From contig VSNT01000064.1 in the NCBI GenBank assembly GCA_009774465.1, positions 1-23,351 on the forward strand: a DNA stretch of 23,351 nt. Direction: 5' to 3'. This document shows, piece by piece, positions 6,933 to 14,247 of this stretch (the stretch's first letter is position 1; the number at the start of each line of letters is the position of its first letter). The position numbers and the translations under genes are program-made. Source of the stretch: Lachnospiraceae bacterium. Lineage in GTDB: Bacteria; Bacillota_A; Clostridia; Lachnospirales; Lachnospiraceae. The notes under the pieces were generated by a model, which ran no database searches, was not told the origin of the DNA, and saw only the letters and a list, made by a program, of their open reading frames with translations.

Positions 6933-8171
6933 ATGAAAAGGGGAAAATTTTTAGCATCCGTTATTTTTATATGCCTTGTGCTTGGCGGATGCAGTCTGGC
7001 AGGTGATTCTTCAGAGGGAGTGAAGGCTGAAATTACTCCATTAGAAGAGGCGGAAGGCAACGGAGCGATTGAAGGAGCTGGGCAGCAGTTACAGCAGGAA
7101 AATGGTGCTGGCGGTGAAGAAGGCGGCGCGGGAGTTTTGGGAGACGGCAAGGTACAGACTGTTAATGGGTATCCTAAGGGAGAGCAGATTAAGGAGCAGA
7201 CTTTTGACGTAACCCTTCGTCCCCTTGGGCAGGTGACCTTTGCTTCCTATGAACCGGAGACTTCCGAAAATCCCCTTGCGGATGTGGTGTTTTTGATTGA
7301 ACAGGGGGATCAGGTTTTATGCCAGCTTCCGGGAAGCGGTGAAGGAAACGTAGGATTAGAGATGTTTGATAAGGTGGAGGCAGTTTCCTTTACAGATTAT
7401 AACATGGATAATTATGATGATATCATTATCATTCTCAGCTATTATTTTGGTGCGGGGCCCCAGGCGGCACAGACACACGCAGCGGTCCGTTATTATGAGG
7501 GAACTGCACAGGGAAATTTTATTTATCAGAAAGAAATGTCTGAGGCAGCAGGATCTGCGCTTGCAGAAATTACAATAGAATCTGCAAAAAGCTTTATCGG
7601 AGCCGGAAAAGCGGCAGAAGGAAAGCTGGAGCCCTGGCAGCAGGCGTATGTGGATTATTTGACCAATGAGTGTGCGGCAGAGGTAAATCAGGGGTACGAG
7701 TTGATTCAATTAAGCAATGATGAAATTCCACAGATTGTAGAAGTGGGATATGATGAAGCCACAGGATGCAGGATTGTCTGTTATGCAGATGGAAAAGTCC
7801 ATGTGAACCAGACAAACAGGCTTTATTTTTCCTATATTCCCGGTGAGAATCTACTGTGTAATTCCGAGGGAAACATGGATTATTATTATGATCTGGTGTA
7901 TCGATTATCCGGTGGAGAGCTGATACCGGTTGCTTCCGGCTATTATGGTGCAGTAGACAACAGCAATGTGCAGTTTGATGAGGAAGGAATCCCGATTTAT
8001 CAATATGAATGGAACGGGGTTAAGATGAGTAAGGAAGAGTACCAGAAAGAACTTTCCAAAGTATATGATGAATCAAAGGCAGTGACTTATAGTTATGACA
8101 GCTTGCATTCCTTAGAGGAAATGAAACAGATAATTAAAAATTACTTATCAATCGATTTCCCGGAATCTTAA
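6933..8171 (+). CDS. Predicted lipoprotein with an FG-GAP/calcium-loop-like segment
   Basis: A 412-residue exported protein. The start is ATG 6933, preceded by AAGGAGG (6914-6920). An in-frame ATG at 6882 would put a long charged stretch before the signal peptide and is unlikely. The N-terminus is a lipoprotein signal: MKRGK, a hydrophobic core, then a lipobox LGGC with Cys20 as the lipid site. A low-complexity Gly/Glu linker follows (about 30-72), as expected for a surface tether. Near residue 155, D-Y-N-M-D-N-Y-D-D matches the DxNxDGxxD calcium-binding pattern of FG-GAP/VCBS repeats. The C-terminal half has many Tyr residues and no recognised catalytic motif. Function is unknown. It lies 57 bases after the PIN-like gene, but its GC and codon use look more like the core genes, so it need not belong to that module. 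Confidence 0.8.
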   Translation: MKRGKFLASVIFICLVLGGCSLAGDSSEGVKAEITPLEEAEGNGAIEGAGQQLQQENGAGGEEGGAGVLGDGKVQTVNGYPKGEQIKEQTFDVTLRPLGQVTFASYEPETSENPLADVVFLIEQGDQVLCQLPGSGEGNVGLEMFDKVEAVSFTDYNMDNYDDIIIILSYYFGAGPQAAQTHAAVRYYEGTAQGNFIYQKEMSEAAGSALAEITIESAKSFIGAGKAAEGKLEPWQQAYVDYLTNECAAEVNQGYELIQLSNDEIPQIVEVGYDEATGCRIVCYADGKVHVNQTNRLYFSYIPGENLLCNSEGNMDYYYDLVYRLSGGELIPVASGYYGAVDNSNVQFDEEGIPIYQYEWNGVKMSKEEYQKELSKVYDESKAVTYSYDSLHSLEEMKQIIKNYLSIDFPES

Positions 8172-8185
8172 AATTGAGGAAAATT
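8171..8185. promoter_or_regulatory. Weak CodY-box-like sequence upstream of the hom operon
   Basis: The 15 bases match the known CodY box consensus (AATTTTCWGAAAATT) at 11 of 15 positions by hand comparison; the right half is perfect. It lies about 31 bases upstream of the -35 box of the hom operon, at the stop codon of the lipoprotein gene. In AT-rich DNA such a match can occur by chance. Confidence 0.2.
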
Positions 8186-8216
8186 GATTGACCTGTCCGT
8201 ATCATAGAAATAATTC

Positions 8217-8245
8217 TTGCTATTTAGTTGTGGCTGTGATACAAT
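8217..8245 (+). promoter_or_regulatory. Promoter for the ACT-hom-PGM-lysC operon
   Basis: TTGCTA (8217-8222) and TACAAT (8240-8245) are separated by 17 bases, with an extended -10 (TGA just before TACAAT). The start point would be near 8252, giving a leader of about 105 bases. No T-box, lysine riboswitch or attenuator could be recognised in that leader. Confidence 0.6.
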
Positions 8246-8356
8246 ATCCCTCGGTGGCATACAACTGTCCGCAATGGAGAAACAATTAAAGACATTTGTA
8301 CGTTGCAGAAGAACATGTTGTTTGTTAAGGTGTAAAAAGCTGTGCAGGTATAGGCG

Positions 8357-8794
8357 ATGGGAACGAACTATTTTGTTGTGAAGGAACAGGCAGTGCCGGA
8401 GGTGCTTTTAAAAGTGGTGGAAGCCAAGAAGCTTCTTGATACCGGCAGGGTGCGAACGGTAAATGAGGCGGCTGACCGGGTTGGCATCAGCCGCAGCTCT
8501 TTTTATAAGTACAAAGACGATATTTTTCAGTTTCATGAAAATTCGAAAGGAACCACCATCACGCTTACCTTTCAGATGGAAGATGAGCCGGGGCTTTTGT
8601 CAGATGTGCTTAAAATTATTGCCGGCTTTGGAGCAAATATTCTGACCATACATCAGAGTATTCCCATTAACGGGGTGGCGTCCCTAAGCTTAAGTGTTCA
8701 GGCCCTTCCCACTACGGGAAATGTATCGGAGATGCTTGAGGCGATGGAACAGCAAAAGGGTGTGAAAAAAGTAAAGATACTTGCAATGGCGTAA
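8357..8794 (+). CDS. ACT-domain protein with N-terminal helix-turn-helix (UPF0735/PheB-like)
   Basis: A 145-residue cytoplasmic protein. Residues 1-30 contain the family's opening (Y-F-V-V-K-E-Q-A-V-P-E-V). Residues 33-60 form a helix-turn-helix-like segment (VNEAADRVGISRSSFYKYKD). Residues 67-145 are an ACT domain (ITLTFQMEDEPGLLSDVLKI with a Gly-Ala-Asn-Ile-Leu turn), which normally binds an amino acid. The family is UPF0735, the same as Bacillus PheB. A role as a threonine-, lysine- or phenylalanine-responsive regulator is plausible but unproven. It is the first gene of the operon and ends 19 bases before hom, a conserved neighbourhood in clostridia. The ribosome site before ATG 8357 is weak (GCAGG about 9 bases upstream), but no better in-frame start exists. 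Confidence 0.9.
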   Translation: MGTNYFVVKEQAVPEVLLKVVEAKKLLDTGRVRTVNEAADRVGISRSSFYKYKDDIFQFHENSKGTTITLTFQMEDEPGLLSDVLKIIAGFGANILTIHQSIPINGVASLSLSVQALPTTGNVSEMLEAMEQQKGVKKVKILAMA

Positions 8795-8813
8795 AACAAT
8801 AGGAGGAGATCAG

Positions 8814-10016
8814 ATGATTCAGGTAGCAGTAATGGGATACGGCACGGTAGGAAGCGGTGTGGTAGAGGTAATCGAAAAAAATAAGGAAGAAATTAATAAG
8901 AAATCCGGCGAGGAGATCAACATAAAATATATATTGGATTTAAGAGATTTTCCAGAAGATCCTTATGCAGATAAGGTAGTGCATGATGTGGAACTGATCT
9001 TAAATGATCCTGAAATTAAGATTATTTGTGAGACGATGGGCGGTTTAAAGCCTGCTTATGATTTTACAAAAAGAGCGCTCCAGTCAGGAAAAAGTGTCTG
9101 CACTTCCAACAAGGAACTGGTGGCAGTGCATGGGCCGGAGCTGATTAGAATTGCCCATGAAAATAAGTGTAATTATCTGTTTGAGGCCAGTGTGGGCGGA
9201 GGAATTCCCATTATCCGGCCGCTGAACTATTCTTTGACAGCAGAGAAAATTGACGGAATTACAGGTATTTTAAATGGAACCACAAACTATATTCTTTCCA
9301 AGATGGAAAAGGAAGGCGCCGATTTTGAGGAGGTCTTGAAGGAGGCTCAGGAAAAAGGCTACGCGGAGAGAAATCCGGAGGCGGATGTGGAAGGTTATGA
9401 TGCCTGCCGCAAGATTGCTATTCTTTCTTCACTGATGTGCGGAAGAAATGTAAAATATGAGGATATTTATACGGAAGGGATTACAAAAATTACTTCTGCC
9501 GACTTTGTTTATGCCCATGCAATGGGAAAGACCATCAAGCTGCTTGCCCAGAGTAAGGAAGTTGATGGGAAGTTTTATGCAATGGTTGCCCCCTTTATGA
9601 TCAGTAAACAGCATCCCCTTTACATGGTAAATGATGTGTTTAACGCGGTATGCGTTCATGGCAATATGCTGGGGGACTCCATGTATTACGGAAGAGGCGC
9701 TGGCAAGCTTCCTACAGCAAGTGCGGTGGTATCTGACGTGGTGGATTGTGCAAGACATATCGGCAAGGTGATTATGTGCTTCTGGGATGATCAGGATGTG
9801 GAGCTTACCGGAATTGAGCAGGCAAGCCGCAGATTTTTCGTGCGGGTGGAAGGGGAAAAAGAAACCAAAGCGATTCATACCTTTGAAAGAGTCAGTGCAA
9901 TTGAGGCGGATGTAACCGGTGAATTTGCATTTGTTACGGAGCAAATGCCGGAAAAAGAATTTAATGATAAGGCGGAAGAAGTGGGAATTATCAGCCGGAT
10001 TAGAATTGAGGAATAA
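8814..10016 (+). CDS. hom: Homoserine dehydrogenase
   Basis: Reduces aspartate semialdehyde to homoserine with NAD(P)H, at the branch toward threonine and methionine. 400 residues. The Rossmann nucleotide-binding loop is at the N-terminus (GYGTVGSG, residues 8-15). The catalytic lysines appear as K100 in TSNKELVA and K200 in the DVEGYDACRK segment. GGGIPIIRPLNYS and GILNGTTNYIL are hallmark substrate-site segments. The C-terminal 65 residues resemble a shortened ACT-like regulatory domain. The start is ATG 8814, directly after AGGAGGAG (8801-8808); an earlier in-frame ATG at 8781 overlaps the previous gene and lacks a site. It sits between the ACT protein and the PGM-like gene. Confidence 0.97.
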   Translation: MIQVAVMGYGTVGSGVVEVIEKNKEEINKKSGEEINIKYILDLRDFPEDPYADKVVHDVELILNDPEIKIICETMGGLKPAYDFTKRALQSGKSVCTSNKELVAVHGPELIRIAHENKCNYLFEASVGGGIPIIRPLNYSLTAEKIDGITGILNGTTNYILSKMEKEGADFEEVLKEAQEKGYAERNPEADVEGYDACRKIAILSSLMCGRNVKYEDIYTEGITKITSADFVYAHAMGKTIKLLAQSKEVDGKFYAMVAPFMISKQHPLYMVNDVFNAVCVHGNMLGDSMYYGRGAGKLPTASAVVSDVVDCARHIGKVIMCFWDDQDVELTGIEQASRRFFVRVEGEKETKAIHTFERVSAIEADVTGEFAFVTEQMPEKEFNDKAEEVGIISRIRIEE

Positions 10017-10042
10017 AGATTGGAAGGAGCATGGATATAAAC

Positions 10043-11251
10043 ATGTCAAATCGAAAATATATTGTAGTGTTAGGGGATGGGATGGCGGATGAACCTATTG
10101 CAGATCTTGGGGGAAAAACCCCTCTTGCATATGCGGATACCCCTTATCTTGACAGGTTGAGCAAACTCTCAGAAATCGGAATGGTGCATACCATACCCGA
10201 GGGGATGAAGCCGGGTTCGGATACTGCCAATCTTTCTGTATTAGGATATGATCCGAAGCGTTTTTATTCGGGGCGCTCTCCCCTGGAGGCACTTAGTATT
10301 GGCGTTCCTATGAAGGATACGGATGTGGCCCTTCGCTGCAATATTGTAACAATCTCGGAAGATGCAGTTCCCTTTGAAAAACAGAGGATTATTGACCACA
10401 GTTCAGGAGAAATCAGTACGGAGGACTGCGCTGTTCTTCTGGAGGCGGTAAGGAAAGAACTGGAGAATGAAACTTATCAGTTTTACGTTGGTACCAGTTA
10501 CCGCCACTGCCTGATCTGGAATCAGGGGAAGGTGCTTGAGTTGTCTCAGCCCCATGATGTGCTGGGACAGGTGATAGGACAGTATCTTCCGAAAGATCCT
10601 GCACTTTTACACATGATGAAAAAAAGTTATGAGATTTTAGTAAACCACCCCATAAATCAGGAGAGGAAAAAGAAAGGATTAAATCCTGCCAACTGCTGTT
10701 GGTTCTGGGGAGCTGGAACCAAACCCGCACTTTCTTCTTTTGAAGAAAAGACAGGACTTAAGGGCATGATGGTTTCGGCTGTAGATTTATTAAAAGGAAT
10801 TGCGGTGGGAGCAGGCATGGGTGTTGCAAAAGTGGAAGGAGCTAACGGCGGCTTACATACCAATTACGAAGGCAAGGTGCAGGCAGCAGCAGGCGCCCTT
10901 CAAAATGGATATGATTTTGTATATATTCATGTGGAGGCGCCGGACGAAATGGGGCATCAGGGAAGTGTGGAAAAGAAAGTGCAGGCCATCAGCTATTTGG
11001 ACCAGAGAGTAATCGGGCCTCTAGTAGAGCGTCTTGATAAGGACGGGGTAAGCTACAGGCTTTTGGTGATGCCGGATCACCCCACGCCCATTCGGGTAAG
11101 AACCCACACTTCTGACAGCGTGCCATATTTATTGTATGACAGCGATTTACCAAAAGAAGAGAGCTGGAACTACAATGAAAAGGAAGCGACGGAAAGTGGT
11201 AATTTTGTACCCCTGGGGCATACAATAATAGATAGACTTTTAGACAAATAG
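10043..11251 (+). CDS. PGM-like alkaline phosphatase-superfamily protein, proposed homoserine kinase
   Basis: A 402-residue protein of the cofactor-independent (archaeal ApgM-type) phosphoglycerate mutase family. Metal-binding motifs of the alkaline phosphatase superfamily are present. LGDGMADEP is at the N-terminus, SDTANLSVLGYDP holds the usual Ser/Thr nucleophile, and EAPDEMGHQG and MPDHPTPIRVRTHTSDSVPYLLY form the C-terminal metal site. Members encoded beside hom, lysC or thrC belong to a subfamily annotated as proposed homoserine kinase (TIGR02535, as I recall it). Its location between hom and lysC fits that role, making O-phosphohomoserine for threonine. Glycolytic mutase activity remains possible. 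Start: GGAAGGAG (10022-10029) is 13 bases from ATG 10043 but only 1 base from ATG 10031. The second would add MDIN, so the start is uncertain by four residues. The phosphotransfer role is inferred. Confidence 0.88.
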   Translation: MSNRKYIVVLGDGMADEPIADLGGKTPLAYADTPYLDRLSKLSEIGMVHTIPEGMKPGSDTANLSVLGYDPKRFYSGRSPLEALSIGVPMKDTDVALRCNIVTISEDAVPFEKQRIIDHSSGEISTEDCAVLLEAVRKELENETYQFYVGTSYRHCLIWNQGKVLELSQPHDVLGQVIGQYLPKDPALLHMMKKSYEILVNHPINQERKKKGLNPANCCWFWGAGTKPALSSFEEKTGLKGMMVSAVDLLKGIAVGAGMGVAKVEGANGGLHTNYEGKVQAAAGALQNGYDFVYIHVEAPDEMGHQGSVEKKVQAISYLDQRVIGPLVERLDKDGVSYRLLVMPDHPTPIRVRTHTSDSVPYLLYDSDLPKEESWNYNEKEATESGNFVPLGHTIIDRLLDK

Positions 11252-11275
11252 CATTTACATGAGGAGATAGTGGTT

Positions 11276-12595
11276 ATGAAAAAGGTAGTGAAGTTTGGCG
11301 GAAGTTCTTTGGCCAGTGCGGAGCAGTTTAAAAAGGTGGGGGATATTATCCGCACAGACGCTGAGAGGCGTTATGTGATCCCTTCTGCACCGGGAAAGAG
11401 ATTTGCTGATGACACCAAGGTGACGGATATGCTTTATGCATGTTATCATCTGGCTGAAGAGGGGAAGGATTTTAGAAAAGCGCTTGCAGAAATTGCAGCG
11501 CGCTATCAGGAAATTATAGACGGACTTTCTCTTTCTCTTTCTTTAAAGGAAGAATTTAAAGTCATAGAAAAAAATTTTAAGGAAAAGGCAGGCGAAAATT
11601 ATGCTGCTTCCAGAGGAGAATATTTAAACGGAATTATTATGGCAGCCTACCTGGGATATGAGTTCATTGACGCGGCGGAGGTAATCCGATTTAAGGAAAG
11701 TGGCGATTTTGACGCCGATTCTACCAATGAGATTCTTAAAAAGCGTCTTGACGAAATTGAGCGTGCTGTTGTTCCCGGATTTTATGGTTCCTATGAAGAC
11801 GGACGGGTAAAAACTTTCTCAAGAGGCGGCTCAGATATTACAGGTTCCATTGTTGCCAGAGCTGTGAAAGCGGATGTGTATGAAAACTGGACGGATGTGT
11901 CAGGATTTCTTGTTGCAGATCCCAGAATTATAAAGAATCCGCAGGGAATTGAGACAATCACTTATCGGGAACTGCGGGAGCTGTCCTATATGGGGGCCAG
12001 TGTTCTTCACGAAGATGCAATCTTTCCGGTTAGAAGAGAAGGCATTCCAATTAATATCAGAAATACCAATCAGCCTGAGGACGAGGGAACGTGGATTGTG
12101 GAGAGCACCTGCCAGAAATCCAAATATGTAATTACAGGTATTGCCGGAAAAAGAGGCTTCTGTTCAGTTAATATTGAAAAGGCAATGATGAACTCCGAAA
12201 TTGGATTTGGAAGAAAGGTACTGCAGGCTTTTGAAGATCATGGAATTTCTTTTGAGCATGTGCCTTCCGGTATTGATACCATGACCGTATTTGTACATCA
12301 GGACGAGTTTATTGATAAGGAACAAAAGGTGGTTTCTGCAATTCACAGACTGGCAGATCCTGACAGCGTGGATATAGAGGCAGATTTAGCGCTGGTGGCA
12401 GTAGTGGGACGGGGAATGAGAGCCACCAGAGGAACTGCAGGACGCATCTTTTCCGCACTGGCTCATGCAAATGTAAATGTAAAGATGATAGATCAGGGCT
12501 CCAGCGAGCTTAACATCATTATTGGTGTGGATAATAATGATTTTGAAACTGCAATCAAGGCAATCTATGATATTTTCGTTGAGTCGCAGTTATAG
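11276..12595 (+). CDS. lysC: Aspartate kinase
   Basis: First enzyme of the aspartate pathway: phosphorylates L-aspartate with ATP. 439 residues, the monofunctional clostridial type. The signature KFGGSS is at residues 6-11. SRGGSDITGS and the substrate-site region around NWTDVSGFLVADPRI are also present. Two ACT domains occupy the C-terminus (about 290-439), including I-A-G-K-R-G-F-C-S-V-N-I-E-K, the regulatory fold that binds lysine or threonine in this family. The start is ATG 11276, with GAGGAGA (11261-11267) 8 bases upstream; GTG 11270 would overlap the site. It is the last gene of the operon, 24 bases after the PGM-like gene. No terminator is visible after it, and a convergent gene ends 6 bases away. 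Confidence 0.96.
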   Translation: MKKVVKFGGSSLASAEQFKKVGDIIRTDAERRYVIPSAPGKRFADDTKVTDMLYACYHLAEEGKDFRKALAEIAARYQEIIDGLSLSLSLKEEFKVIEKNFKEKAGENYAASRGEYLNGIIMAAYLGYEFIDAAEVIRFKESGDFDADSTNEILKKRLDEIERAVVPGFYGSYEDGRVKTFSRGGSDITGSIVARAVKADVYENWTDVSGFLVADPRIIKNPQGIETITYRELRELSYMGASVLHEDAIFPVRREGIPINIRNTNQPEDEGTWIVESTCQKSKYVITGIAGKRGFCSVNIEKAMMNSEIGFGRKVLQAFEDHGISFEHVPSGIDTMTVFVHQDEFIDKEQKVVSAIHRLADPDSVDIEADLALVAVVGRGMRATRGTAGRIFSALAHANVNVKMIDQGSSELNIIIGVDNNDFETAIKAIYDIFVESQL

Positions 12596-12601
12596 TTATA
12601 A

Positions 12602-13468
12602 TTAATAGAGATTTTCTTCAAGCATCTGGGAAAAGTCAATGCTTTCATCCCAGAGAAATTCCAGATATTTTATTCCGGTGTCTATCCGTTCGGAGGTGGA
12701 GATAATTCCAAAGACCGGCGCGGACTGCTGATAGGCACCGGTTTTCTGTGCAAAAGGAGAATCCGACATATAAATTCCTACCGGAACAGGTTCCTCCATG
12801 TTCTCCGGATGGCGGTGGAGCTCTGCTTCCGCCAACAGTTCTTCTAATGCTTCCTCTTCCGAAACATTCATATTATTCATTTCCTCTGCATCATCTACAT
12901 AATAGGAATCTTCATCAGCACGCAGTACTTCCGTGCGGTCAACATAGTACAAAAGGTCGTTGTATTTGTTTAAGTCCTCTTCACTTAAAACAGTTCTTAA
13001 ATCCACAAACATTTCACTTAAGGCATGGTTGTAAAAAACATCAGAATCCATCATTGCGGTATCGAGATCGCCGGCCTGCACCAGAGCAGCCAGCTTCTGG
13101 GAGGCAGCCATATCATACTGGGTAAAGGTGCGCACGGATAAATTTACGGTTGTATCGATAAGACAGTCGTAGTTTTCCGTGTCCAGATCTGCATATTCGG
13201 CAAAGGAAGAGGACAGACTTTCACCGGAAACCTGTGAGGAATGACACATATAGGCGCAAAAAACAGATTCCTTTGCTGTAGTGATATCGTGAACAAAAGT
13301 CACTATAAGAACAAGAACCAGAATGCATACAAGAGTGTGGATTTTATAATAGTCCCAGAAATATTGAAGTTTTCCTTTTAAAGTCATATCTTTTGTTTTT
13401 AACTGCTGCTGCCGGATTTCATCACGGACGCCCCGATATTCTGCGGGATTTTTCTCTTTTCCTGACAT
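12602..13468 (-). CDS. Membrane-anchored extracytoplasmic protein of unknown function
   Basis: A 288-residue protein on the - strand. The start is ATG at 13468, with GGAGG about 8 bases upstream; a longer frame to 13552 runs over the promoter and is rejected. A charged cytoplasmic N-terminus (about 43 residues) is followed by one membrane segment (about 44-60, rich in V, L, I) and a large external domain. That domain has acidic stretches (around DEDSYYVDDAEEM) and segments such as D-L-D-T-A-M-M-D-S-D-V-F-Y. These recall ligand-binding lobes of extracellular solute-binding proteins, but no family is recognised. It has its own strong promoter, divergent from the guaB unit. It is convergent with lysC, with only 6 bases between the stops. 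Confidence 0.85.
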   Translation of the reverse strand: MSGKEKNPAEYRGVRDEIRQQQLKTKDMTLKGKLQYFWDYYKIHTLVCILVLVLIVTFVHDITTAKESVFCAYMCHSSQVSGESLSSSFAEYADLDTENYDCLIDTTVNLSVRTFTQYDMAASQKLAALVQAGDLDTAMMDSDVFYNHALSEMFVDLRTVLSEEDLNKYNDLLYYVDRTEVLRADEDSYYVDDAEEMNNMNVSEEEALEELLAEAELHRHPENMEEPVPVGIYMSDSPFAQKTGAYQQSAPVFGIISTSERIDTGIKYLEFLWDESIDFSQMLEENLY

Positions 13469-13523
13469 GTAAAATTCCTCCAAAGTCGAATTGTAGCGGA
13501 AATAGTGTAAGACACATACATCT

Positions 13524-13552
13524 ATCATAACGACTTTGCAAAACAGTGTCAA
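13524..13552 (-). promoter_or_regulatory. Strong sigma-A promoter for the - strand membrane protein
   Basis: Read on the - strand, TTGACA (13552-13547) and TATGAT (13529-13524) are separated by 17 bases. Transcription would start near 13517, about 50 bases before the ATG at 13468. The -35 is a perfect consensus. Confidence 0.75.
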
Positions 13553-13622
13553 TGTGCTGGAACTTGGGTTCTGTTAAAAATAAGTAAAAAAAGAATAAAC
13601 ATTTTAAATACTTCCAATTTCC

Positions 13623-13651
13623 TTGAAACTTTTCAAAAAATATAATATTAT
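13623..13651 (+). promoter_or_regulatory. Promoter for the membrane protein-guaB unit
   Basis: TTGAAA (13623-13628) and TATTAT (13646-13651) have a 17-base spacer in a very AT-rich stretch. A start near 13658 leaves a leader of about 48 bases to ATG 13706. It is divergent from the - strand promoter, whose -35 lies 71 bases away. Confidence 0.6.
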
Positions 13652-13705
13652 TATATAAGTATCTTTTTACCCTTTTGGGAAGTCGTTGGAAAGGACGAGG
13701 TTATT

Positions 13706-14200
13706 ATGAATGAAACATATGTAGAATGGCTTGTAAAAAGAAAGACTCCGGCGTATATGACGTTCCTTAAAATTTTATTTACCGTACTGGCAGTTTTCTT
13801 TGTACTGGTTGGGCTTTTGCTGCTTCCGGCGCTTTTAATCGGCATTGTCTGCGGAGTGGCGGCCTATTTTATTACGATGAATGCGGATCTGGAGTATGAG
13901 TACCTTTATGTGGACAAGGAGCTTACGGTGGATAAGGTGATGGCAAAAAGCAGGCGTAAGCGGGTTGCAGTATTCAGTCTGGACAAGATGGAGATTGTAG
14001 CACCAGTAAAATCCTGGCATCTGGATAATTACAAGAACAGAAGCGGTAAGGCAATTGACTATAGTTCAGGTGAGGAAAAGCAGCCAGATAAAAGATTTGT
14101 ATTTTATTATGACGGGCAGAAAAAGGTCATTTTTGAGCCAAATGAAGAGATGATAAAGGCAATGCAGACCGTAGCGCCCAGAAAGGTGTTTAAAGATTAA
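13706..14200 (+). CDS. Small membrane protein upstream of guaB (possibly DUF6106)
   Basis: A 164-residue protein with two adjacent membrane segments (about residues 20-37 and 40-57, L/V/F/A-rich), forming a hairpin anchor. A soluble domain of about 105 residues follows, with alternating strands (E-Y-E-Y-L-Y-V-D-K-E-L-T-V-D) and basic patches (KSRRKRVAVF). This resembles a PH-like or other small beta-rich domain facing the cytoplasm, but no family is certain. I recall a DUF6106-annotated protein of this kind next to guaB in Lachnospiraceae and offer the name with low confidence. GGACGAGG (13693-13700) precedes ATG 13706. guaB begins 47 bases after the stop, with only a weak possible extra promoter (TACAAT at 14220) between them. 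Confidence 0.85.
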   Translation: MNETYVEWLVKRKTPAYMTFLKILFTVLAVFFVLVGLLLLPALLIGIVCGVAAYFITMNADLEYEYLYVDKELTVDKVMAKSRRKRVAVFSLDKMEIVAPVKSWHLDNYKNRSGKAIDYSSGEEKQPDKRFVFYYDGQKKVIFEPNEEMIKAMQTVAPRKVFKD

Positions 14201-14247
14201 TTCAGGCAGTAAAAGAAAATACAATACATATTACAGGAGGAGAGAAA

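Noticed and set aside
8246..8356. Search for a T-box, lysine riboswitch or threonine attenuator in the hom-operon leader
   Set aside because: The leader of about 105 bases lacks the T-box core sequence, is too short for a lysine riboswitch and has no terminator hairpin.
8274..8381. 35-codon Cys/Arg-rich frame in the leader of the hom operon, overlapping the start of the ACT-domain gene
   Set aside because: No ribosome site precedes it, it contains no run of Thr or Ile codons as an attenuator would, and it overlaps the next gene out of frame.
9429..10049. 206-codon open frame on the - strand
   Set aside because: It lies fully antisense to hom, has no ribosome site and its translation is rich in His/Cys/Phe with no domain; it is a shadow of the real gene.
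13469..13552. Longer N-terminus for the - strand membrane protein
   Set aside because: It would place the start inside the promoter boxes; the ATG at 13468 has a GGAGG at proper spacing.
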